In this document: positions 18,997 to 30,869 of the stretch, piece by piece
How the letters are laid out: each line of letters starts with the position of its first letter
Position numbering within the stretch: the stretch's first letter is position 1
NCBI RefSeq assembly: GCF_023544445.1
Contig: NZ_JALPVJ010000001.1
Coordinates: 558,001 to 622,000 of the forward strand
Origin: Actinoplanes sp. M2I2
GTDB taxonomy: Bacteria; Actinomycetota; Actinomycetes; Mycobacteriales; Micromonosporaceae
Length of the DNA: 64,000 nt
Reading direction: 5' to 3'
Position numbers and translations under genes: made by a program
The notes under the pieces: model-generated
What the model saw: only the letters and a program-made list of their open reading frames with translations
Databases searched by the model: none
What the model was told of the DNA's origin: nothing

Positions 18997-19932
18997 ATGG
19001 GCTACGCGGTGGTGCTCGGCGAGGCGCTGATCGACCTCCAGGAGGCCGAGCAGGCCGGTGAGGTGGTCTACCGCCAGGCGATCGGCGGGGCGCCGCTCAA
19101 CGTCGCGGTCGGGGCCACCCGGCTCGGCGGCGAGGTGCAGTACGTCGGCTCGCTGAGCGACGACGTGCTGGGCGACCGGATCGCGGGGTTCCTGACCGAG
19201 CGCGGCGTCGGGACGGCCGGCGTCAAGCGGGTCCCGGTGCCCACCACGCTCGCCGTGACCACGTTCGTGGGGGCCGAGCCGACGTTCACGTTCTACGGCG
19301 AGCCGCCCTCCTACGCGGTGCTCGGGCCGGCCGACGTCGACACGGCCACCATCGGCGGGGCCGACGTGCTCTACACCGGCTCCATCTGCCTGCTGCGCGA
19401 GCCGTTCCGGGCCGCCGCGCGCGCCGCCTGGGCCGTGCCCGGGCCGCTGCGCGTCTTCGACCCCAACGCCCGGCCCACCCTGCTGCCCGACGGCGCCGCC
19501 GTGACCCACCTGCGGGAGCTGTCCGAGGAGTTCTTCGCCACCGCCGACCTGGTCAAGCTGAGCGCGGCCGACGCCGAGGTCCTCTACGACGGGGCCACGC
19601 CCGAGCAGGCCGCCGAGCGCATCCGCGGCCTCGGCGCCAAGGCCGTGGTGGTCACGTGGGGCTCCAAGGGGGCCTTCGTGTCGGTCGCCGAGGGCACCGT
19701 GATGCTGCCGGCCCCGCAGGTCGACGCGATCGACGCGACCGGCGCGGGTGACTCGGTGATGGGCGCCCTCGTACGCCGGTTGCTGGCCGACGGCCTGCCC
19801 AAGGACCTCGAGGGCTGGCAGCGCGCCGTGCGCTTCGCCCTCGCCGTGGCCGGCCTGGTCTGCGAGCGCCGCGGCGGCGCCGTGGCCATGCCGACCAACG
19901 AAGAGGTCACCGCCCGCTGGGGCGCGCTGTAG
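18997..19932 (+). CDS. PfkB-family carbohydrate kinase
   Basis: A 311-aa ribokinase-fold protein. Signature 1 is GGAPLNVAVGATRLGGEVQY (about 28-47), and signature 2 with the anion hole and catalytic Asp is DATGAGDSVMGALV (about 248). Such enzymes phosphorylate fructose, ribose, 2-keto-3-deoxygluconate or related sugars; annotation as fructokinase is plausible but the substrate cannot be read from sequence. The ATG at 18997 is preceded by GGAGG with good spacing. It stands alone between a SOD-like gene and a thioesterase gene. Confidence 0.88.
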   Translation: MGYAVVLGEALIDLQEAEQAGEVVYRQAIGGAPLNVAVGATRLGGEVQYVGSLSDDVLGDRIAGFLTERGVGTAGVKRVPVPTTLAVTTFVGAEPTFTFYGEPPSYAVLGPADVDTATIGGADVLYTGSICLLREPFRAAARAAWAVPGPLRVFDPNARPTLLPDGAAVTHLRELSEEFFATADLVKLSAADAEVLYDGATPEQAAERIRGLGAKAVVVTWGSKGAFVSVAEGTVMLPAPQVDAIDATGAGDSVMGALVRRLLADGLPKDLEGWQRAVRFALAVAGLVCERRGGAVAMPTNEEVTARWGAL

Positions 19933-19935
19933 GCC

Positions 19936-20325
19936 TCAGCCGATCGCCTTCTGGATGAATCGCTGACGGTCGAGCACCGCCCGCTCGACCCGCACCTCGG
20001 CGACGAGGTCGTCGTTGTGGCGCACGACGACCTCGAAGAAGAGCGTGCGGCCCTCGGTCTTGGCCAGGGTGGCCAGCGCGTGCACCCGGTGGCCGACCGG
20101 GCTGGGCAGCAGGTGGGCGATCTCGGCCCGCACGCCGACCGTCGTGATGCCGCCGGGCAGGTGACGGGCGGTGGCGGCGACCGTGGCCGCCTCGGCCAGC
20201 GCCAGGACGCGGGGCGTGGCCAGCACAGGCACGTCCCCCGAGCCGAGCGTCTGGGCTGTGTCGGCGTCGGTGACGGTCAACTCGACCCGGGCGGACAGGC
20301 CGGGCGGGAATTCCGGGAGCTCCAT
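19936..20325 (-). CDS. FlK-like hotdog thioesterase
   Basis: A 129-aa hotdog-fold protein. The segment GSGDVPVLATPRVLALAEAATVAA matches the catalytic Thr and Glu helix of FlK-like thioesterases, and TTVGVRAEIAHLLPSPVGHRV holds the His seen in that group. The family hydrolyses acyl-CoA thioesters; the housekeeping substrate is unknown. There is no Shine-Dalgarno; TAAGCT ends 6 nt upstream of the ATG, indicating a leaderless transcript. Its stop faces the PfkB kinase stop 3 bp away. Confidence 0.8.
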   Translation of the reverse strand: MELPEFPPGLSARVELTVTDADTAQTLGSGDVPVLATPRVLALAEAATVAATARHLPGGITTVGVRAEIAHLLPSPVGHRVHALATLAKTEGRTLFFEVVVRHNDDLVAEVRVERAVLDRQRFIQKAIG

Positions 20326-20334
20326 GGCATGAGC

Positions 20335-21735
20335 TTAGGGCTGGGCGGGTGACTGCCAATATGCCTCGGGGGTGGCCGGCTCGGGCGTCCGGGCCTGCCG
20401 GGCCCGCACGGCCAGCTCGGCGGCCAGGGCGTACGCCTCGGCGAGATCGCGGTCCTTGGCCTGGCCCGAGCGTCCCCGTGCGGTGTCGGCATAGACGGTC
20501 GCCAGCCCCAGCCACCGCTGCAGCGGCCCCTGCACCACCCGCACGCTCTGCAGGCGGGCGTACGGCACCAGGTGCATCTCGCGGGTCAGCAGGCCCCAGC
20601 GCGTCACGAGCACCTCGGGCGTCAGGCCCACGCCGATCGACCGCAGCGCGATCGGGTTGAGCCAGCGGGCCCGGCGCGGCGGTGGCGAGGTGGCCAGCGC
20701 GGCCAGATCGACGCCCGGCAGCACCTCCCACACCAGCCCCCGCGCGGTCGCGAACTCGCCCACCGGCAGCAGCCTGTCCGAGCGCTTCGCGTCGCCCCCG
20801 CCCTCGCCCGCGTACCCGGCCACGTCGAGCCGCAGATGCAGCCAGCCCTGCCCGCGCCAGAGCAGCGGCCACGTCGCCCCGACCGCCTGCACCCGGTTGA
20901 GCGGCACCACCTGGCTGCGGGTCTCGAGCAGCCCGTAGCGCACCGCGAGCCGCCCCTCGGGGTCACGGGCCAGGCGGAAATCCCAGTCCTGCAGCACCCG
21001 GCGCACCGGTTGCAGCAGCACACCGGCCATCGCCGTCACCGTGCTGGCGATGCCGACGAAGGTCCACGAGCCCTCCATCACGAACTGCAGCACCACGAAG
21101 GCCACGCCGACGGGCAGGAAGAACGCCTGCGGGGTGAGCAACTGGCTGACGACCAGATCGCGGTTGCGGACCCGCAGCAGCGGACGTTCGAGGGTGGGCG
21201 CCGCGGCCCCCGCCGTCACCGGCTGGTCACCCGGTTGCGCGGCCACCGCCGGACGCCCGGCCAGCGCGAGCAGCCGCTCCCGGAGCGAGGCCGCCTCGCG
21301 CACCGTCAGGTAGGCCAGCGGCGCCTCGGTCTTGCCGCCGCCGATCACCTCGAGGCGCAGCTCGGCGAGCCCGGTGAGCTGGGCCAGCAGCGGCCGCCGG
21401 AGCTCCACCGCCTGCAGCCGCTCGAGCGGGATGGCCCGGTTGCGCCGCCAGAGCAGACCGTCGGAGATGCGCAGCTCGCGGCCGACCACCTGGTAGCCCG
21501 TGGTGAGCCAGCCGAAGATCGAGAAGATCACCACGGCGACCGCGATGACCAGCACGACCAGCGCGAACCGTTCCAGCCCGACCTGTGACAGCGTCTGCCA
21601 GGAGAGCGCCGCGACGACCACCGCGATGCTCTTGGCGCCGTGCAGCACCGGGCTGAGCGGGTGGAGCCGGCGGCGGGGCTCCGCGACGGCCGCCTCGGGC
21701 GGCAGGGTCGGTGGTGGTGGGCCGGCGGCGGTCAC
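20335..21735 (-). CDS. PH-domain (bPH2) membrane protein, YdbT-like
   Basis: A 466-aa protein with several hydrophobic pairs (about 33-80 and 180-215) alternating with three bacterial PH (DUF304) segments, each recognisable by a pattern such as GLLWRRNRAIPLERLQAVELRRPLL, YGLLETRSQVVPLNRVQAV and WGLLTREMHLVPYARLQSVRV. The GTG start overlaps the stop of the smaller PH gene upstream (GTGA, 21732-21735). The two proteins resemble the YdbS/YdbT pair of Bacillus, which affects sensitivity to antimicrobial peptides (family knowledge). The role here is unknown. Confidence 0.85.
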   Translation of the reverse strand: MTAAGPPPPTLPPEAAVAEPRRRLHPLSPVLHGAKSIAVVVAALSWQTLSQVGLERFALVVLVIAVAVVIFSIFGWLTTGYQVVGRELRISDGLLWRRNRAIPLERLQAVELRRPLLAQLTGLAELRLEVIGGGKTEAPLAYLTVREAASLRERLLALAGRPAVAAQPGDQPVTAGAAAPTLERPLLRVRNRDLVVSQLLTPQAFFLPVGVAFVVLQFVMEGSWTFVGIASTVTAMAGVLLQPVRRVLQDWDFRLARDPEGRLAVRYGLLETRSQVVPLNRVQAVGATWPLLWRGQGWLHLRLDVAGYAGEGGGDAKRSDRLLPVGEFATARGLVWEVLPGVDLAALATSPPPRRARWLNPIALRSIGVGLTPEVLVTRWGLLTREMHLVPYARLQSVRVVQGPLQRWLGLATVYADTARGRSGQAKDRDLAEAYALAAELAVRARQARTPEPATPEAYWQSPAQP

Positions 21736-22226
21736 AGGCCCTCGGCCCGGTCCTCGCCCAGCGTGGTGAGCCGGTCGCGCAACCGGGCCGCCTCGGCCGG
21801 CGGGAGCCCGGGGATCCGCGCGTCGCTGGCCGCCGCGGCGGTGTGCAACTGGACCGTGGCCAGGCCGAACGCGCGTTCGAGAGGGCCGGCCGTCACGTCC
21901 ACGAACTGCATGCGGGCGTACGGGACGATGGACAGCCGCCGGATCACCAGGCCGTGCCGGACGAGCAGATCCTGGTCGCGTTCCGCGTAACCCCAGGCCC
22001 GCACGGCCCGGACGGTGACGAACGAGCGCCAGATCGCGTTGAGCACGACCAGCGCGATGCCCAGCCGCCACAGCCAGTGGCCCTGCAGCACCAGGCCGAC
22101 GACCAGGCCGGCGACGAGGATGATCGTCCAGCTCCAGCGGACGATCAGCTCCACAGTGATCAGCTTGGGCGAGACCGTGCGCCACTCGACGGTGTCGGGC
22201 CAGGGGGTCAGGGCGTCGACGGTCAC
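21732..22226 (-). CDS. PH-domain (bPH2) membrane protein, YdbS-like
   Basis: A 164-aa protein with two hydrophobic helices (about 28-48 and 50-68) followed by one bPH2 domain (LVRHGLVIRRLSIVPYARMQFVDVTAGPLERAFGLATVQLHTA). It is the short member of a YdbS/YdbT-type pair and is coupled to the longer gene by GTGA. It starts with GTG. TAGGGT ends 6 nt upstream and there is little Shine-Dalgarno match, so the operon probably begins with a leaderless mRNA here. Confidence 0.85.
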   Translation of the reverse strand: MTVDALTPWPDTVEWRTVSPKLITVELIVRWSWTIILVAGLVVGLVLQGHWLWRLGIALVVLNAIWRSFVTVRAVRAWGYAERDQDLLVRHGLVIRRLSIVPYARMQFVDVTAGPLERAFGLATVQLHTAAAASDARIPGLPPAEAARLRDRLTTLGEDRAEGL

Positions 22227-22235
22227 CTCTTCACC

Positions 22236-22487
22236 CTAGGAGATCGACGCGTCCGACGCCGCACCGAAGGGCGTCACTTCGCGCAGGAATCCGCGTACGT
22301 CCAGGAATTGACCCAGGGTGACGCGGTGTTCGTCACAGGCCAGCCAGGTCTTGCGGTACTCGGGGGTGTGCAGCTTGGGGTTGTTCCAGTGAAGCTGCCA
22401 CCGGGCGTCGGCGCGACATCCTTTGGCGGAGCACTGAGGCTCCGAGGGGCCCGATGCGGAGCCCGAGAAGGGGCCGGGGCCGATCAC
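22236..22487 (-). CDS. Small Cys/His-rich protein
   Basis: About 83 aa, with CSAKGCRADARWQLHWNNP followed by YRKTWLACDEHRVTLGQFL. The C-x4-C...C-x2-H spacing suggests a small zinc-binding knuckle, and the block WLACDEHR is well formed. I recognise no named function. The start is uncertain: the GTG at 22487 is used here because TACACT, a possible -10 box, lies about 20 nt before it; a GTG at 22532 is in the same frame. It is divergent from the MoxR operon. Confidence 0.6.
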   Translation of the reverse strand: MIGPGPFSGSASGPSEPQCSAKGCRADARWQLHWNNPKLHTPEYRKTWLACDEHRVTLGQFLDVRGFLREVTPFGAASDASIS

Positions 22488-22755
22488 GAGGAGCCATCCA
22501 TACCAGAAAGTGTATGAGCGCCGGGCGACCACGGGGGAAGTCGCCCGGCGACGGGGACGATGTTACACGCTTCGGGACGCCGCGCATCCTCCCCGCGGGG
22601 GTGCCCGATCCGGCGTATCGCGCAGAAAGATCGACTTGCTTGACCCATGGCGGCGGGCATCGACGGCGCGTAAAGCGACACCACGAGCACGCACTCAGGT
22701 CGGTCGTGTAAGTCTTGAGCGTCGGCATTGGCTTTCGACCGCTTGTGGAGGACCG

Positions 22756-23861
<1,106 letters not shown>

Positions 23862-23880
<19 letters not shown>

Positions 23881-24932
23881 GCGGCGAGGCCGGCACGGCG
23901 CGGACCTCGGCGCCGGCCGGCTCGGCGCTGGGCGGTTCCGCGCGGACAGCGGCCCTGGGCGGCGAGGCCGGCACCACGCGGGCCGAGGCTGTCCTGTCCC
24001 GGCTCCAGCTGCTGGTCACCCGCAAACTCGACGGGCTGCTGCAGGGCGACTACGCCGGTCTGCTCCCCGGCCCGGGCAGCGAGGCGGGCGAGTCGCGCGA
24101 GTACCGGCCCGGCGACGACGTCCGCCGCATGGACTGGCCGGTCACCGCCCGCACCACGATGCCGCACGTGCGCCGCACGGTGGCCGACCGCGAGCTCGAG
24201 ACGTGGATGGCGATCGACCTGAGCGCCAGCCTCGACTTCGGCACGGCCCAGTGGCTCAAGAGCGACCTGGTGCTCGCGGCGGCCACGGCGATGGCTCACC
24301 TGACCGTGCGTGGTGGCAACCGCATCGGAGCGGTGGTGGGGACGGGCTCTCTCGCCGAGACCAAGCCCCGCCGCTGGCGCCGGGACAAGGCCGGACCGGC
24401 CGAGACGGTCGCCCCCTCGGTCGTACGGATGCCGGCGCGACCGGGCCGCAAGGAGGCCCAGGGCCTGTTGCGGGCGATCGCCGGCACCCGGATCCGCCCC
24501 GGCCGCACCGACCTCGGCGAGCTGATCGACAAGCTCAACCGGCCGCCCCGCCGCCGCGGCGTGGCCGTCGTGATCTCCGACTTCATGGCGCCGGTCGAGG
24601 GCTGGTCGCGGCCCATCCGCAAGCTCGGCGTGCGGCACGACGTGCTCGCCATCGAGATCGTCGACCCGCGCGAGCTGGAACTGCCCGACGTCGGCGTGCT
24701 CACCCTGGCCGACCCCGAGACCGGCGCGCTGCACGAGGTGCAGACCGCCGACGAGAACCTGCGCCGGCGCTACGCCGAGGCGGCGGCCGAGCAGCGGGGC
24801 GCGATCGCCGGCGCCCTGCGCGCGGCCGGCGCGGCTCACCTGCGCCTGCGCACCGACACCGACTGGCTGTTGGATATGGTCCGATTCGTGGCCGCCCAAC
24901 GACACGCACGCACCCGGGGGACGACCCGATGA
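23862..24932 (+). CDS. DUF58 protein
   Basis: A 356-aa protein. Residues about 45-120 include LDGLLQGDYAGLLPGPGSEAGESREYRPGDDVRRMDWPVTART, the DUF58 signature, followed by a VWA-like domain with DLSASLDFG. The N-terminal 40 residues are low-complexity with an internal duplication (ALGGEAGT twice), unlike the rest of the family. The ATG lies 19 bp inside the MoxR gene, and the stop overlaps the VWA start (ATGA). It is presumably part of a MoxR-DUF58-VWA complex. Confidence 0.9.
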
Positions 24933-25879
24933 TCCGTTTCCTGGAGCCGTGGTGGCTCCTGGCTGTGCTGCCGGTGCTCCTGCTGGCCGGCCTCTACACC
25001 TGGCGGCAGTTCCGCAAGCGCACGTATGCGATGCGGTTCACCAACGTCGACCTGCTGCGCACGCTCGCCCCCAAGGGCCTGGGCTGGCGCAAGCACGTCT
25101 CGGCGGTCGCCTTCCTGCTGTCGCTGCTGACCCTCGGCGCGGCGCTGGCCCGCCCGTCGGTCGACAAGGAAGAGCCGCTCGAGCGGGCCACGGTGATGCT
25201 GGCGATCGACGTGTCGCTGTCGATGGAGGCCGACGACGTCGCGCCCAACCGCATCGAGGCCGCCCAGGAGGCGGCCAAGGCGTTCGTCAACGAGCTCCCG
25301 CCCACCTACAACCTGGGTCTGGTGTCGTTCGCGAAGGCGGCGAACGTGCTGGTGTCGCCGACCAAGGACCGCTCCGAGGTGGTCGCGGCGATCGACGGGC
25401 TGACCCTGGCCGAGGCGACCGCCACCGGCGAGGCGGTCTTCACCTCGCTCGACGCCATCCGCTCGGTGCCCGCCGACGGGGCCGACGGGGCGCCCCCGGC
25501 CCGCATCGTGCTGCTCTCCGACGGCTACCGCACGTCGGGCCGTTCGATCGAGGACGCGGCCACGGCGGCGTCGCAGGCCAACGTGCCGGTCTCGACCATC
25601 GCCTTCGGTACGGACACCGGCGTGGTCGACATCCGCGGCGCCCTGCAGCGGGTGCCGGTCGACCGGCTGTCGCTGCAGCAGCTGGCCGAGAACACCAAGG
25701 GCTACTTCTACGAGGCCGCCTCGGTCAGCGAGCTCAAGCAGGTCTACGAGGACATGGGCAGTTCGATCGGCCACCGGGTGGAGCCCCGCGAGGTCACTCA
25801 GTGGTACGCGGGGCTCGCTCTGCTGCTGGGTCTGGTGGCGGCCGGCCTGTCCCTGATCTGGACGTCCCGCCTGCCCTGA
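24929..25879 (+). CDS. VWA-domain membrane protein (BatA-like)
   Basis: A 316-aa protein. Two N-terminal hydrophobic segments (about 8-25 and 57-75) and one at the C-terminus (about 292-312) flank a von Willebrand A domain with the MIDAS motif D94-x-S96-x-S98 (AIDVSLSM) and a distal LLSDG. Such proteins are the membrane-bound partners of MoxR ATPases. It is coupled to the DUF58 gene by ATGA and is the last gene of the operon. Confidence 0.9.
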   Translation: MIRFLEPWWLLAVLPVLLLAGLYTWRQFRKRTYAMRFTNVDLLRTLAPKGLGWRKHVSAVAFLLSLLTLGAALARPSVDKEEPLERATVMLAIDVSLSMEADDVAPNRIEAAQEAAKAFVNELPPTYNLGLVSFAKAANVLVSPTKDRSEVVAAIDGLTLAEATATGEAVFTSLDAIRSVPADGADGAPPARIVLLSDGYRTSGRSIEDAATAASQANVPVSTIAFGTDTGVVDIRGALQRVPVDRLSLQQLAENTKGYFYEAASVSELKQVYEDMGSSIGHRVEPREVTQWYAGLALLLGLVAAGLSLIWTSRLP

Positions 25880-25921
25880 TCATCGCCGGTGCCGGACGGC
25901 CGACGGGCCGGGCCGGCCCCG

Positions 25922-25972
25922 GTGAGGGCGTGCCTGCGGTCAGGGCGTGCCTGGGGTCAGGGCGTGCTGTGG
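25922..25972. repeat. 17-bp tandem repeat x3 over a stop codon
   Basis: Three contiguous copies of a unit like GTCAGGGCGTGCCTGGG start at 25922, 25939 and 25956. The last copy contains the TGA of the 28-aa minus-strand frame, and the middle copy gives a second TCA (TGA on the minus strand). It is the same pattern of stop-codon duplication as at 152-232. Confidence 0.8.
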
Positions 25973-26043
25973 GCCAGGACGAAGAGGACGACCACGTAGA
26001 CGGCGGCGACCGTGAAGGTCAGGGGAGCGATGAGGTTCTTCAT
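25957..26043 (-). CDS. 28-aa membrane peptide (putative)
   Basis: A short frame, ATG to TGA, encoding MKNLIAPLTFTVAAVYVVVL then FVLAHSTP. It has one hydrophobic helix with a basic N-terminus, the shape of a small single-pass membrane protein. GGAAGAAG lies 8 nt upstream of the ATG. Its end is covered by a tandem repeat. No family is known to me, and translation is unproven. Confidence 0.5.
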   Translation of the reverse strand: MKNLIAPLTFTVAAVYVVVLFVLAHSTP

Positions 26044-26180
26044 CTGACGGCTTCTTCCGCTGGTGACTGGCGTTTTCAGCGCACGTCACGTCGCGGCCGG
26101 CACCCACGCATCCGGCGTCGCGGCGCACACGACTCACCCGGGCGGCCCTGTCGGGCGTACCGGTGGATGCGGGGCTTGTC

Positions 26181-26331
26181 TGTCAGCGGAACGCTGACAC
26201 TGCGTCAGCGGCGAGGCTGACGAGCGGCCCGGCCACGACTAGGAGGATCGCTATCTCGCACAGCGATCACCTCCAGCAAGTCGTTCGGCATCAGGACCGC
26301 GAGGAACTGTACCCCTTAAGCCCCGCTTAAG
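26181..26331. other. Cluster of inverted repeats upstream of the DUF1023 gene end
   Basis: TGTCAGCG-GAA-CGCTGACA (26181-26199) is followed at once by CGTCAGC-N6-GCTGACG (26203-26222), so four GTCAGC half-sites sit in alternate orientation. GATCGCT-N9-AGCGATC follows (about 26246-26268), then CTTAAGC-CCC-GCTTAAG (26315-26331), which touches the stop of the hydrolase gene. They could be terminators for the flanking operons or a structured leader for the 28-aa frame. I see no gene elsewhere in this 450-bp gap. Confidence 0.5.
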
Positions 26332-27232
26332 AAACGTGGCCCGGCCGGTCGTGTCGAGGACCACCCGTCAGGACGACGTCGGCCACGGCTCGCAGCGTGA
26401 CACTGCCCGGCACGAGATAGAAATCGTGCCCGGCCACACCGTCGGTGGGCAGGGCCGACGCGCCGAACCCGGGGGAGCTGGGGCGGCGGCCGAGGCCCAG
26501 ACCGAACAACCGCACCTGCGGGATGCGACGGATCCAGTCGGTCGGGGCGAGGGCCGCCCACACCCGTGCGCCGCCGAGCTCGGCGGCGCGGTCCACACCG
26601 GCTCCGGGCGCGCCGAGCGTGATCACGTCGTCGATCCCGGGCTTGTTCTTCGCGGCCAGGCCGACGACGACCGCCCCGTAGCTGTGCCCGATCAGCGTGA
26701 CCGTGGCGCCGGGTCGCCGGCTCCGCAGATCGCCGACGAACGTGCTGAGCGCGGCCGCGCCGACCCGGGCGCGGCCCTCGGTGGCGGCGGCCGGGCCGAC
26801 CCCCTCCGGCGGGTCGTAGCCGAGCCAGGCGATGACGGCGGTGTGCGGGTCCCGCTTGGCCAGGAGGTCATGCAGGGCGCGGGCCTGCACGCCCGGGGCG
26901 CGGCGGGGGACGCCGCCCAGGCCGCGGTCGAAGTCGGCCAGAGTCGTGTCGACCCCGGGGACGAGGATGGCGATCCGGGTGGCCGTGGCCAGATCGCCGA
27001 GCACCTCGGCCGCGCGCCCGCCGCCGGCCGGGTCGAAGAACAGGAAGCGGCGGCCGTGGGCGGCCCAGGTGGCGTACGGGCAGCCGGTGGCGAGCATGTG
27101 CGTGGCGGTCTCGCGGTACGCCGCCGTGAAGGCCGGGAGGTGCGGGGTCTTCGCCCGTACGGGCCGGGCGGGAATCGAGGCGGTCAGGCCGAGGAGGGCG
27201 GTCAGCACGAGGGCGAGAGGCAGGATGCGCAT
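26327..27232 (-). CDS. Secreted alpha/beta hydrolase, DUF1023
   Basis: A 301-aa protein with a signal peptide (MRILPLALVLTALLGLTASIPA). The domain shows the nucleophile elbow GHSYGAVVVG and the DUF1023 features RIAILVPGVDTTLADFD and ITLGAPGAGVDRA. This actinobacterial hydrolase family is of unknown substrate, often secreted or membrane-linked. A His needed for the triad may be in GVAGHDFYLVPGSV. Its transcript would end in the inverted-repeat cluster. Confidence 0.85.
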   Translation of the reverse strand: MRILPLALVLTALLGLTASIPARPVRAKTPHLPAFTAAYRETATHMLATGCPYATWAAHGRRFLFFDPAGGGRAAEVLGDLATATRIAILVPGVDTTLADFDRGLGGVPRRAPGVQARALHDLLAKRDPHTAVIAWLGYDPPEGVGPAAATEGRARVGAAALSTFVGDLRSRRPGATVTLIGHSYGAVVVGLAAKNKPGIDDVITLGAPGAGVDRAAELGGARVWAALAPTDWIRRIPQVRLFGLGLGRRPSSPGFGASALPTDGVAGHDFYLVPGSVTLRAVADVVLTGGPRHDRPGHVS

Positions 27233-27295
27233 GCCGCGCAGCGTCCGGCCGCGGTGACCCGCCGGACGTCACCCCGCAGACCGCAATCGACGGTG

Positions 27296-27945
27296 CTACC
27301 CCGGTATGACCAGGCCCGTCTCGTAGGCGAAGACGACCGCCTGGGCCCGGTCGCGCAGGCCCAGCTTGGCCAGGATCCGTCCGATGTGGGTCTTCACGGT
27401 CTGCTCGGCCACCACCAGGTCCCCGGCGATCTCCTGGTTGGAGAGACCGCGGGCGATCAGGCGCAGCACGTCGGTCTCGCGCGGCGTCAGCGCGTTCAGG
27501 GCGACGGGCCGGGGCCGGTCGGCCATCGGCCGGGCGGCGAACTCGGCGATCAGGCGCCGGGTCACCGACGGCGCGAGCAGGGCCTCGCCGGCGGCCACGA
27601 CCCGGACGGCGTGGATGAGGTCGGCCGCCGGGGCGTCCTTGAGCAGGAAGCCGCTCGCCCCGGCGCGCAAGGCGGCGTACACGTAGTCGTCCAGATCGAA
27701 CGTGGTCAGGATCAGCACCTTCGGGCCGTCGTCGCGCAGACCCAGGCGGCGGGTCGCCTCGAGACCGTCCATGACAGGCATGCGGACGTCCATCAGCACC
27801 ACGTCGGGGCGGAGCTCACGGGCCCGGACGACCGCGGCCGCGCCGTCGGCGGCGTCCCCGACGACCAGCATGTCGGGCTGGGCGGCCAGCAGGGCGCCGA
27901 AGCCCTGCCGGACCATCGCCTGGTCGTCGGCGATCACGATCTTGA

Positions 27946-27949
<4 letters not shown>
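27296..27949 (-). CDS. NarL/FixJ-type response regulator
   Basis: A 217-aa protein. Receiver: acidic pocket IADDQ, phospho-acceptor Asp in DVVLMDVRMPVMDG, and Lys in FLLKDAP. C-terminal LuxR-type HTH: LTPRETDVLRLIARGLSNQEIAGDLVVAEQTVKTHIGRILAKLG. The ATG overlaps the TGA of the histidine kinase (ATGA, 27946-27949), so this is the cognate partner. Its targets are not visible in the window. Confidence 0.95.
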
Positions 27950-30050
<2,101 letters not shown>

Positions 30051-30081
30051 CCTTCTCCCTCGTACTCGAAAGGCGAACCCT

Positions 30082-30849
30082 GTGTCTGGACTGCTGGCCG
30101 GCAAGCGGCTGCTCATCACCGGCGTCATCACCGACGCCTCGATCGCGTTCTCGGCGGCCAAGATCGCCCAGGAGAACGGGGCGACCGTCGTGCTGACCGG
30201 CTTCGGCCGGATGTCGCTGGTCGAGCGGATCGCCAAGCGGCTGCCCGAGCCGCCGCCGGTGATCGAGCTCGACGTGACCGACCCCGAGCAGCTGGCCGCG
30301 CTGCCGGACAAGGTGCGCGAGCACGTGGACGGGCTCGACGGGGTGCTGCACTCGATCGCGTTCGGTCCGCAGAGCGTGCTGGGTGGCGAGTTCCTCAACG
30401 CCCAGTGGGAGGACGTGTCGAAGGCGCTGCACGTCTCGACGTACTCGTACCAGGCGCTGGCCGTGGCCTGCCTGCCGCTGATGCAGTCCGGTGGCAGCAT
30501 CGTGGGCCTGACCTTCGACGCCACCAAGGCGTGGCCGGTCTACGACTGGATGGGCGTCGCCAAGGCCGGGCTCGAGTCGGCCAACCGCTACCTGGCGCTG
30601 CACCTGGGCAAGCAGGGCATCCGCAGCAACCTGGTCAGCGCCGGGCCGCTGCGCACGATGGCGGCCAAGTCCATCCCCGGCTTCGAGCAGTTCGAGGACG
30701 CCTGGGCCGGCCGGGCGCCGCTGGGCTGGGACCTGCACGACACCACGGCCACCGGCAAGGCGATCTGCGCCCTGCTCTCCGACTGGTTCCCCGCCACGAC
30801 CGGTGAGGTTGTCCACGTCGACGGGGGTTACCACGCGCTCGGCGCTTAG
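30082..30849 (+). CDS. inhA: Enoyl-ACP reductase (InhA/FabI type)
   Basis: This 255-aa enzyme catalyses the last, NADH-dependent reduction of fatty acid elongation. It starts MSGLLAGKRLLITGVITDAS, with the divergent glycine motif of FabI/InhA. Catalytic residues are in YDWMGVAKAGLES (Tyr-x6-Lys). HSIAFGPQSVLGG corresponds to the InhA substrate-entry region. GTG start. The FAS-II pair fabG-inhA is conserved across actinobacteria; the name fabI is equally acceptable. Confidence 0.93.
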   Translation: MSGLLAGKRLLITGVITDASIAFSAAKIAQENGATVVLTGFGRMSLVERIAKRLPEPPPVIELDVTDPEQLAALPDKVREHVDGLDGVLHSIAFGPQSVLGGEFLNAQWEDVSKALHVSTYSYQALAVACLPLMQSGGSIVGLTFDATKAWPVYDWMGVAKAGLESANRYLALHLGKQGIRSNLVSAGPLRTMAAKSIPGFEQFEDAWAGRAPLGWDLHDTTATGKAICALLSDWFPATTGEVVHVDGGYHALGA

Positions 30850-30869
30850 GACGGTGGGAGGATGGACGG

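Noticed and set aside
26265..26274. GATCACCTCC resembling the 3' end of 16S rRNA
   Set aside because: Ten bases only, no other rRNA sequence nearby; chance match within a hairpin arm.
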